Shown in pieces: positions 1 through 7,410 of a DNA stretch of 7,410 nt. Origin of the DNA: Planctomycetaceae bacterium (GTDB taxonomy: Bacteria > Planctomycetota > Planctomycetia > Planctomycetales > Planctomycetaceae). Below the pieces are notes generated by a model. The model ran no database searches, was not told where the DNA came from, and saw only the letters and a list, made by a program, of their open reading frames with translations. Every line of letters starts with the position of its first letter. The stretch's first letter is position 1. Where the stretch lies: positions 6,330-13,739 of the forward strand of contig DOCI01000323.1 in NCBI GenBank assembly GCA_003503535.1, given 5' to 3'. Position numbers and translations under genes: made by a program.

Positions 1-3000
1 AGTCGAATGGCTGTCACTTTTGACAAATCTGTTTGAGCAATCAACTCGTAAGAGCCCAAGCCCGGTTTAACAGAAGCGATAATTGAGCCGTCTTCCTGCA
101 GTTTCAAATCGGCTTTATTGGAAGCGACCAGAGAAGTTGGACGCAACACCTGCCACTCAACGCTGGCTTCAGACTGTTGTTTGGCGATCCACTCCTGCAG
201 AGGCTGTTCAATCGATTCGGAATGTTTGGCCAGATTCGCCTCGGCTTGTTGGATCTTCTTCTGGCGTTCCTGCTCAGCGAGTTCCCGCTTGGGAGCCAAT
301 TCGATTTTATAAACTGCAAGTGTCTTCTCAGCTTTTTGAATTTCAGCAAGACGTTCCTGCTCTTTCTGATCCCGGATAGATTTCCACCAGGCTTCTTTCT
401 CTGCCAGCTTCTGTTCAAGTTCCTGATGGGACTCGGCAACGGTTTCAAAAATCGGCAGCGCAACTTCGATCTCTTTGACGGTGGCAGGTCGATTGAGAAT
501 TTTCAGATACAGGGCATCGATCAATTCCTGATTACCAGGAATCGAATTGACCAGTTTCGGAATCGCGTTATTCGGATCGGCAATCGCATCCGCGACTGTT
601 TTTCCGCTGACCATCGCCATGATCGGTCCGAGTTGAACTTCGTTGGAGCGTTCGCATTCGCAAGCACTTTCGCGATTCGGACGCCCGAAGTTACTCAGGA
701 AACCATCTTCCAGTTTGATTTGAGAATCGGACAACGCAGCAGCACGAGTTCCTGCTGGAACTCCTGGAATATGACTTTGCGAGCCAGTCACCTGATGAAT
801 GGCATCAAACAAAGTTTCGGCTGGCAGGCGACGAGCCTGGGCATGCGAGAAGTTAATCGTGTCGTCTTCGTTCCATTTATTTGTCGCAATCGAAAGCTGA
901 TACGTTCTCGATTTGCAGATGAGACGCAAAGCGTGCTGAACATCAAAATCGGAATTGATGAACTCTTCCGTCAGATAGTCGAGCAACTCCGGATTCGTCG
1001 GTGGATTGCCTGCTCGGATGTCATCGACCGGTTCGATAATTCCCATTCCGAACAGATGCCCCCATAAACGATTGACATAGCTGCGGGCAAAATAGCGGTT
1101 ATCGGGAGCGACCATCCAGGCTGCGAGTTGCTCACGACGTGTTGCATCTTCTGCAGTTTCAAAAGTGCTTTCATAGGGGAATGTCGGAGGAGCGATTTCG
1201 TTCGTTCGTTGATGAGTGACATCTCCCTGTTTCTGATCGACCACGATTTCATAAAGTGGTTTGCCCGATTCCACAGCTGTGCCACCAATATTCTTACCTT
1301 TGGCTTCCGGATCGGCTTTTAATCCCACCTGAGCGAAGAAAGCCGCAGTTTCGTAGTATTGATCCTGGGTCCATTTTTCAAAAGGATGGTCGTGGCATTT
1401 ATTGCAGTTGAAACGCACTCCCAGAAACAGGTGTGTCGTATTTTCCATCGTGTTTTCAGGATCTCGAAGAACCTTGAAATATGAGGCAGGAGGATTCGCT
1501 TTGTTGGAACCGGTCGCCGTCAGAATTTCTTTTACAAATTCATCATAAGGTCGATTCTGAGCAATCTGATTGCGAATCCACTCGCGGAACAGATTGGCTC
1601 CTTCACGTCCGAGGAACTTTCCATTCACCTGCAGCAGGTTCGCCCATTTGTTGGTGAAGTGGGCGATGTAGTCTTCTGAACCGACCAGATAGTCGATATA
1701 GCGATCCCGTTTTTCCTGAGTCGGACGCTGATCAGCAATAAATGCTTCAACGGCTTCCGCTGTCGGTGGCAGACCTGTTAAATCGAGCGTAACGCGTCGC
1801 ATGAATTCCGCATCGGAAGTCAATTGAGACGGTTGAATTTTCATACGCTGCCATTTATTGGCCACCAGTTCGTCAATTCGGTTGAAGGTCGGCGGATCCT
1901 GCCAGACAAACTCGTCCCGATCTCCCATGACCGTCAAAGTTGTCGCGGCATAGGCACCTTCATGACGAGCCAGAATTGGTGCTTCTCCGCGGCGAATGGA
2001 AGTGAGAAGTCCACTGCTGTTGATCGTGGCAACCTCCGTATTTCCGCTTTCGATAAACGATTCGTAAGTGACATCCCGTTGTGCTCCATCGGCATAGGTT
2101 GCCACAACGCGAACCTGTTGCTGGGAATTGATCGACTGAATTGTTGGGTTTTTCGGGAAGACATCAATCGAAACGACACGCGGAGTTTTCAGGTCGAGTG
2201 CAGCTCCGCTGGCAATCCAGTTTCTGAGCAGCTGATAGTATTTGTGATCTGCAGTGATTAACTGCCCGCCCACATGCGGCACTCCACCAATCGCTTTGAG
2301 GAGCATCAGTGATTCATCGGGAGCAGCGGCGTTCATACGGCGTGAGGCATGATCGTCGGTCAATGCCCGCACGTCGAAAATGGGGTCGTAACCCCGCAGG
2401 GAAAGTTTGAAACCGGCTTTCCCCTGGGCAGAACCGTGGCAGGTCCCCTGATTACAACCCAGCTTGGAAAGCACGGGCATCACATCGTGAACGTAATCGA
2501 CATTTAAGCCGGCATCCTGCTGAGAAATCGTGACTGGCAAAGAGGCTTCAAGACCTTGAATGGATACTTTAACTTCTGTTTGACCATTAGATCGAGGTTG
2601 CAGCAGGCCAAGGGAATCAATAGAGGCAAACTTCTCATCGACGGTGAATTTCACTGAGCGAGTGACATCAATTTGGTCGCCCGATTTCAAGGTGGCGATC
2701 ACGACCAGCTGAGCATAATCGAGAGGATCGTTGAATTGAATTGCAGCTGGAGTGATCGCAATCGATGCAATCTCAGCGGTCACTTCTGATTTTACATCCG
2801 TTGCTGGATTCAAGTTTCCAAACTTCCAGTCGGAAGAGCCTACTGCCAGTTGAGTCTTCTCACCAGTCGTCGGATAAATGGCAAACTCCTGAGTCTGCTC
2901 GACCGTACCCGCATCGAAAATTCGCAGGTTGCCATCGGTGCTGGCGACTGCGATCTGCTTTCCATCAGGATTGTAAGCTAATGCATAACAACCGCTTCCG

Positions 3001-3296
3001 GGAATCTGCTTTTTGGAAATCAACTTAACGCCTTCACCCCGTAACTCCTCAATCAACTTCTTCTGTTCGGGTTTTCGGCTGGCAACACGCTCTTCGAGAA
3101 TCTTTTTGATCTCATCGGGAAGTCCGCCATCGACGCCGTACTGATAAACTGTCAGATAACCCGTCCCGTTATCGCTGCTGACAACCGCCAGTTGGGACGC
3201 ATCGGGACTGTAAGCGACATCAAAGATTCGACCGGAGGTTGCGCGGAGTTCGCGAACCAGATTGGCATCGTCACCAATCACACGTTTTGTTAAGCG
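1..3296 (-). CDS. 3' part of broken fusion gene: WD40 blades 6-7, Ig-like, planctomycete cytochrome motif, DUF1549, DUF1553 (C-terminus off window)
   Basis: I read this frame codon by codon from the TAA at 3297-3299 down to the left edge and found no further stop (about 1098 codons). It continues the frame of the upstream cytochrome/WD40 gene. Numbering codons from the ATG at 4370, the order is: two WD40 blades (IFDVAYSPD near 3220; YALAYNPDG near 2970), an Ig-like/BIG2-type domain (about 531-630), a cytochrome-like motif CNQGTCHG at 639 (2436-2456), a second Ig-like domain (about 730-816), DUF1549 from about 829 with LDLTGLPPT and the heme-type motif CNKCHDHPF at 989 (1380-1406), DUF1553 from about 1061 with [11 protein letters not shown], a charged coiled coil (about 1306-1388), and the start of a C-terminal domain (EWQVL). 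These domains are abundant in planctomycetes; their biochemical role is unknown, and cell-envelope redox or polysaccharide-related roles have been proposed. No ATG occurs before 2480 in this frame and no Shine-Dalgarno sequence is visible; GTG at 3279-3281 is the nearest alternative start. It is therefore best read as the severed half of one gene rather than a separate gene. Confidence 0.85.
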
Positions 3297-4370
<1,074 letters not shown>

Positions 4371-4418
4371 TGGCGTTATCCAAACTTCGGCAGCGAGCGA
4401 CTGTCCGGTGGATGCAGG

Positions 4419-4440
4419 TGCGTGCAGAAACAGGCACGCA
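4419..4440. repeat. Seven-base-pair hairpin in the fusion gene's upstream region
   Basis: TGCGTGC (4419-4425) and GCACGCA (4434-4440) are perfect inverted arms around an 8-nt loop. On the transcript of the fusion gene it would lie about 50 nt upstream of the preferred start codon. It could be a leader structure or chance; no adjacent U-tract suggests a terminator. Confidence 0.5.
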
Positions 4441-4596
4441 TTAAAGCAGGCATCGGGAACGGACATCAACTCATCTAACGAAGATCGTACGAAACAAACG
4501 TCGTTAAGTAATGCCGATCCGCTGCAAGGCGTCCGCGCTTTGGTTGAGGTCTTCTCAATTGCGGCACGGGAGTGGGTGACCTGAATTTGGCGAGTA

Positions 4597-4623
4597 CGAA
4601 ATTAAAAAAAATCCTTAATTTCG
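4597..4623. repeat. AT-rich perfect inverted repeat
   Basis: CGAAATTAA (4597-4605) and TTAATTTCG (4615-4623) match perfectly over 9 bp with a 9-nt loop that is mostly A on the plus strand and T on the minus strand. It could be an operator-like dyad or a weak structure upstream of the fusion gene. The stem is too AT-rich for a strong intrinsic terminator. Confidence 0.5.
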
Positions 4624-4670
4624 CCTACGGCTCTGTCGAGCTTTGATAGCCGTCGTCAAATTGCTATTCC

Positions 4671-4687
4671 GCAGGCAGGTTGCCTGC
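4671..4687. repeat. Compact GCAGGCA/TGCCTGC hairpin with a nearby half copy
   Basis: GCAGGCA (4671-4677) and TGCCTGC (4681-4687) form a perfect 7-bp stem with a 3-nt loop, GGT. The left arm plus loop, GCAGGCAGGTT, recurs at 4775-4785 without its partner. The shape resembles small dispersed REP-like palindromes; whether it recurs in the genome cannot be seen here. Confidence 0.5.
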
Positions 4688-4820
4688 TCGCAACAAATTT
4701 AGGAACGACAAACAAAACTCTACAAACCCCTTCAAAACGCCCCAACAGGTGCGGTAGCCGAATCACTCAATTCAGCAGGCAGGTTCATATCTATGATTAT
4801 GGATGACAAATTCAAGAAAT

Positions 4821-4836
4821 TCAAGATAAGTCTTGA
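4821..4836 (-). terminator. Weak hairpin just after the DUF6580 gene
   Basis: TCAAGA (4821-4826) and TCTTGA (4831-4836) pair around TAAG, starting 7 nt past the TGA stop at 4844-4846 of the membrane-protein gene. Flanking A/T runs are present but the stem is short and AT-rich, so a terminator role is only possible. Confidence 0.3.
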
Positions 4837-4843
4837 AAATTTT

Positions 4844-5509
4844 TCAGGAGTCAGCCAATTGACGGTTCAAATCTACTACTTTCTGCATTTCCAATTCACG
4901 ACCCGGAGCGAGAATCGCCATGAAAATTGGTACAAACACAACCATACTGACTAAGGAAGCCCGATAAAACGGCACTGCCATCATAAAGCATTCGACTAAC
5001 CCGCCGAGGGTTTTCGAGTAATTCATTTCATCGCCCAAAGCCCAGATCAACGAGTTCGACACTAGGAAAAAGAGTGTCGCTCCGATTAATCCACTCGAAA
5101 CATTGACCAGTGTTCGCTCGCTAAACGTTTCGCTGCGAACATATTTCGCTCCCAGTAGACCAAGTGCAACCAGACCAATCACCAGTCCATAGATGAGAGG
5201 CTGATGAGGATAAAATGCCCATTCCATATGGCCGGAGACAACCCCGATCAGCAAATCACCCGCAAACCAGGTTCCCAATGGCAAAGCGATCGCCAGATTT
5301 CGCGGCAGGCTCGCACCAGCCACAATTGCCAATGGCATCAACGGGGAGAAATTCCAGATGTAGGAACCGATATCGGTCGGATCCAACTGCCAACCCATCC
5401 GGTAAATTGCATAGGGCATCACTTTAGAAACCAATGCGAGCAGCACAAGAGCAGCCAGACAAATGATTCGTCCTGCAGTCAGTGGATTTTTTTGGAGTTC
5501 ACTTTTCAT
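4844..5509 (-). CDS. DUF6580-like multi-pass inner-membrane protein
   Basis: This is a 221-residue, strongly hydrophobic protein. About six membrane segments can be seen, near residues 14-36, 56-68, 71-91, 105-120, 137-158 and 185-201. Family-like landmarks are the FSPLMPLAIVAGAS turn (54-67), the aspartate in WFAGDLLIG (85), FFLVSNSLIWAL (147-158), and YSKTLGGLVECF leading to VPFYRASL (164-186). These resemble the family I know as DUF6580, whose function is not established. Size and topology also recall substrate-binding S-components of ECF-type vitamin transporters, including solitary ones such as BtuM, but I cannot show homology. The start ATG at 5507-5509 has no strong Shine-Dalgarno sequence. 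It lies 409 nt downstream of the B12-riboswitch-linked pilin-like gene on the same strand; the hairpin-bearing gap makes co-transcription uncertain. If they are co-regulated, cobalamin or a related ligand would be the first substrate to consider. Confidence 0.8.
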   Translation of the reverse strand: MKSELQKNPLTAGRIICLAALVLLALVSKVMPYAIYRMGWQLDPTDIGSYIWNFSPLMPLAIVAGASLPRNLAIALPLGTWFAGDLLIGVVSGHMEWAFYPHQPLIYGLVIGLVALGLLGAKYVRSETFSERTLVNVSSGLIGATLFFLVSNSLIWALGDEMNYSKTLGGLVECFMMAVPFYRASLVSMVVFVPIFMAILAPGRELEMQKVVDLNRQLADS

Positions 5510-5583
5510 GACAATAATTTCTTATCCAGATCAGGGCAGTGCCTGAAGTCGAAAGACTGATTCAAAGCACAGAATAATTGATA

Positions 5584-5633
5584 AACACAAAGATCGCAAA
5601 GGACGCGAAGTACAACCTCTGACTCTTCGTGTT
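5584..5633. repeat. Diverged CGCAAAG-type repeat with imperfect inverted ends
   Basis: AACACAAAG (5584-5592) and CTTCGTGTT (5625-5633) pair with 8 of 9 positions, and CGCAAAGGACGCGAAG lies inside at 5595-5610. The word structure resembles the stronger element at 5792-5870, which suggests an older, decayed copy of the same repeat family. Confidence 0.5.
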
Positions 5634-5791
5634 CATTTAATGCTTTGAGGTAATATTTAGTATGTACAAAAGTATTTGCGAGATTCCAGAATTTATTAAA
5701 ACGGCCGGATGTCCCTCGTTATTCAAATTGGAATAACAGCATTTGAGAAACAAATAACAAGAAAGGGTATTCTCAAAAATAAAAAAATGAA

Positions 5792-5870
5792 TCACGCAAA
5801 GACGCAAAGACGCAAAGAAATTTCAAAGACCTCCATAAAAAACTCTTCGCGGCTTTGCGTCTTTGCGTGA
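5792..5870. repeat. Long CGCAAAG inverted repeat (large hairpin)
   Basis: TCACGCAAAGACGCAAAG (5792-5809) is perfectly repeated in inverted orientation at 5853-5870. Pairing extends inward to 26-nt arms (5792-5817 and 5845-5870) with two mismatches, leaving a 27-nt AT-rich loop. The left arm holds three copies of the 7-mer CGCAAAG spaced 8 nt apart. Similar CGCAAAGACGCAAAG words occur as dispersed repeats in many unrelated bacterial genomes. In RNA it would form a very stable stem between the pilin-like and DUF6580 genes, so it could stop transcription or stabilise the upstream mRNA. Confidence 0.9.
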
Positions 5871-5918
5871 AACAATTCTATCAACTCAGATATCTGTGAT
5901 TTCTCATATACTAATCAT

Positions 5919-6788
5919 TTACTCACGATCATATTTCGAATCATCATCGCCGACAAAACCGAGATGATGCTTTCGATTCGCTTCAACCTGAGCAGTCGTG
6001 AACCAGACTGGCAATTGAATCTGGCTCGGGATCTCGGATTCGACATGTCCATCCAGATACGCAACATTCGCGGAATTGTGATGCCGAAAATGGACAGAAG
6101 GTTGAGTATTTGAAGGAGGTTCCAGTAAGGGATTTTCGACGAGATGTTCATCGGGAAAATAATCCCAGGTATTATAGACAGCCGAGTCGGCAAAGGCGAT
6201 TGTTTGCGTTGTCGACTGAACATCGCGGAATTTACGAGTGACAGGTTCTTTTGACACCGTGACAGCCGGATAGGCGGAATAGTCGTAATTGATGCCGTAG
6301 CTTAGATAGTGTCCGTTGTAGGCGTAGCCGCAGGCGGGTTTGCCAAAACGAAGATGATCGATTTGACTCGGTCCTAAATCCGGACACTGAAAAATTGCAC
6401 TGTTGCTCTCGATATACGGAGCCAGAGGTCCAGCAGCGAAATCGTATTGCTGATCGGCTGGAAGCGTGTAATCGACCTTTCCAAACCAGTAATTGATGGA
6501 GCCTCTTGTGCCGGAAGCTCCTGTGTTGTAAGCGATTTCCTGAGTATCATCGATCTTGTAGGCGATGAGTTGTTCGCGATACACATCGGCATAGTTGTGC
6601 ATCGCCAGGACAATTTGTTTGAGCTGGCTTTTGCACTGTGTTCGCCGAGCAGCCGCTCGGGCCTGCTGCACGGCTGGCAGTAATAATGCGACCAGTACGG
6701 CAATGATCGCAATTACGACCAGAAGTTCAATCAGAGTGAATGCGCGGGGGTGCACAGAAACATTCTGTGCGATGTACTTGTTCTGCAT
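5919..6788 (-). CDS. DUF1559 type IV pilin-like protein (H-X9-DG C-terminal motif)
   Basis: This is a 289-residue protein from ATG 6786-6788. Residues 14-24 ([11 protein letters not shown]) are a prepilin cleavage/methylation signal: cleavage is expected after Ala16, leaving Phe17 as the mature N-terminus and Glu21 as the conserved Glu5. A hydrophobic helix follows to about residue 40, then [21 protein letters not shown], the DUF1559 (SBP_bac_10) signature at about 40-60. Near the C-terminus [14 protein letters not shown] contains the H-X9-DG motif of this prepilin class. The protein should be processed by a prepilin peptidase and assembled into, or anchored at, a pseudopilus-like structure; such genes are numerous in planctomycetes and mostly unassigned. 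The start is set by the signal and by AGGAAG seven bases upstream. A longer frame from a TTG at 6974 would bury the signal 62 residues deeper. It lies downstream of a cobalamin riboswitch, which suggests it is repressed when B12 is plentiful. Confidence 0.9.
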   Translation of the reverse strand: MQNKYIAQNVSVHPRAFTLIELLVVIAIIAVLVALLLPAVQQARAAARRTQCKSQLKQIVLAMHNYADVYREQLIAYKIDDTQEIAYNTGASGTRGSINYWFGKVDYTLPADQQYDFAAGPLAPYIESNSAIFQCPDLGPSQIDHLRFGKPACGYAYNGHYLSYGINYDYSAYPAVTVSKEPVTRKFRDVQSTTQTIAFADSAVYNTWDYFPDEHLVENPLLEPPSNTQPSVHFRHHNSANVAYLDGHVESEIPSQIQLPVWFTTAQVEANRKHHLGFVGDDDSKYDRE

Positions 6789-6795
6789 GGGAGAT

Positions 6796-6801
6796 CTTCC
6801 T
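6796..6801 (-). promoter_or_regulatory. Shine-Dalgarno site that fixes the pilin-like gene's start
   Basis: AGGAAG on the minus strand stands seven bases before the ATG at 6786-6788. This is the best ribosome site in the leader and supports the 289-residue form over longer versions starting at 6884 or at the TTG at 6974. Confidence 0.7.
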
Positions 6802-6836
6802 GTAAAGATGTTTCTCTCATCTCTTAGTCGATGAGG

Positions 6837-6859
6837 AAAAAATAGCGCAAGCAATGCGC
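6837..6859 (-). terminator. Candidate intrinsic terminator in the riboswitch leader
   Basis: On the minus strand GCGCA-TTGCT-TGCGC (6859-6845) forms a perfect 5-bp GC-rich stem, followed by TA and six T residues (6842-6837). It stands about 50 nt before the pilin start and about 160 nt past the B12 aptamer. A second small hairpin, GCATC/GATGC (6866-6881), lies directly upstream and could take part in switching. The stem is short, so the terminator could be weak or need upstream pairing. Confidence 0.45.
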
Positions 6860-7019
6860 GGAATAGCATCTCCATAGATGCCATTCGAGTTTCGATGTCG
6901 TTAGAAACGGCAGAATGCCAACGAAAATTCGTTAGCACGAAACTCTCAGGAAGATCCGAAGTCTGGGTACTCAATCTGCATCGCTGTCATCCTTTTGCTC
7001 GAAAGGGCAGAATAAAACC

Positions 7020-7190
<171 letters not shown>

Positions 7191-7351
7191 AGATGTCAGT
7201 GTATCGACACGTCCGCAGACTTCAATGTTCACCGCTCTGTGACTACGAAACATTGAGTAAATTGAATTTATGAACGTGACGTCATAGCCAAACCTGTTCC
7301 AATTAAGAACCGGATTTTCAGTACTAAATTGAAAGGGACCGGCCGGGTGGC
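7191..7351. other. Non-coding region upstream of the riboswitch (promoter region)
   Basis: I see no gene here. It must contain the promoter for the riboswitch transcript, but no -35/-10 pair is convincing; TTGGCT and TAAATT on the minus strand near 7265-7292 are only a weak candidate. A perfect 8-bp palindrome TGACGTCA sits at 7277-7284 within that candidate and could be a binding site or chance. Confidence 0.4.
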
Positions 7352-7405
7352 GGGGGCGCTCCGCGACAGCGGAAGCCCCCGAAAGTCCAACGATTCGGGG
7401 GCTTC
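7352..7405 (+). terminator. Two overlapping GC-rich hairpins, terminator-like
   Basis: GAAGCCCCCGAA (7372-7383) and TTCGGGGGCTTC (7394-7405) form a perfect 12-bp stem with a 10-nt loop, followed by TCTTC at the window edge. The same central segment can also pair upstream: GGGGGC...CCGC (7352-7364) with GCGG...GCCCCC (7369-7380), with a small internal loop. It is probably an intergenic transcription terminator serving a gene outside the window, possibly from the right-hand side; the orientation is uncertain because the flanking T-tract is cut off. Confidence 0.55.
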
Positions 7406-7410
7406 TCTTC

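Larger units (their letters stand above)
4371..4843. other. Gene-free stretch: 5' region of the fusion gene and 3' region of the DUF6580 gene
   Basis: I see no credible coding sequence here. The part near 4371-4600 should hold the promoter and leader of the fusion gene, but no convincing -35/-10 pair stands out. It holds several small inverted repeats: 4419-4440, 4597-4623 and 4671-4687. It also has a second direct copy of GCAGGCAGGTT at 4775-4785. The plus-strand open frames over 4324-4584 lack any recognisable protein motif. Confidence 0.6.
5510..5918. other. Gene-free, repeat-bearing gap between the pilin-like and DUF6580 genes
   Basis: There are no coding signals on either strand. It is AT-rich around 5640-5790 and holds two related CGCAAAG-type repeat elements at 5584-5633 and 5792-5870. 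No second B12 box, riboswitch or clear promoter was found for the DUF6580 gene. Confidence 0.7.

Noticed and set aside
177..1067. Plus-strand open frame of 296 residues
   Set aside because: It lies antisense to the DUF1553 coding frame, has no recognisable motif, and its composition is that of a reverse-complement shadow.
4371..4469. N-terminal extension of the cytochrome/WD40 protein to ATG 4469
   Set aside because: The signal peptide begins at the internal ATG 4370, the added residues look non-native, and there is no ribosome site upstream of 4469.
5792..5870. CRISPR-like array from the repeated CGCAAAG words
   Set aside because: The units are 7-8 nt with no unique spacers and are arranged as an inverted repeat, so this is a hairpin repeat.
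6789..6974. N-terminal extension of the pilin-like protein to a TTG at 6974
   Set aside because: It would put the prepilin signal 62 residues further in and would translate the candidate terminator; AGGAAG at 6796-6801 supports the ATG at 6788.

Overview
The window most likely comes from a member of the Planctomycetota, of roughly 50% GC. Two protein types typical of that phylum support this: a large cytochrome/WD40/DUF1549/DUF1553 fusion and a DUF1559 pilin-like protein with the H-X9-DG C-terminal motif. I recognised families by reading translated motifs; no database search was possible. Every gene I can support lies on the minus strand, so the order of transcription runs from high to low coordinates.

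7020-7410: the right end holds two GC-rich overlapping hairpins (7352-7405), an empty upstream stretch, and a clear minus-strand cobalamin (B12) riboswitch at about 7020-7190. A leader of about 230 nt follows it. The leader contains a short hairpin followed by a U-tract (6837-6859), which could be the riboswitch's expression platform. It leads to a DUF1559 type IV pilin-like gene (5919-6788). After a 409-nt gap comes a DUF6580-like multi-pass membrane protein (4844-5509). That gap carries a CGCAAAG-type inverted repeat and a diverged relative of it.

4371-4843 has no gene and holds several small inverted repeats. 4370 down to the left edge is one very large reading frame: signal peptide, planctomycete c-type cytochrome, WD40 propeller, Ig-like domain, second cytochrome-like motif, second Ig-like domain, DUF1549, DUF1553, coiled coil and part of a C-terminal domain. 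It is interrupted by one in-frame TAA at 3297-3299, between propeller blades 5 and 6. Reading frame and domain structure continue on both sides, so the gene is either a recent nonsense pseudogene, recoded, or a sequencing error. It runs off the window at position 1.

The two most interesting points are the B12 riboswitch placed ahead of a pilin-like surface protein with a membrane protein next in line (a possible B12-responsive uptake locus), and the single in-frame stop in an otherwise intact fusion of more than 1450 codons.
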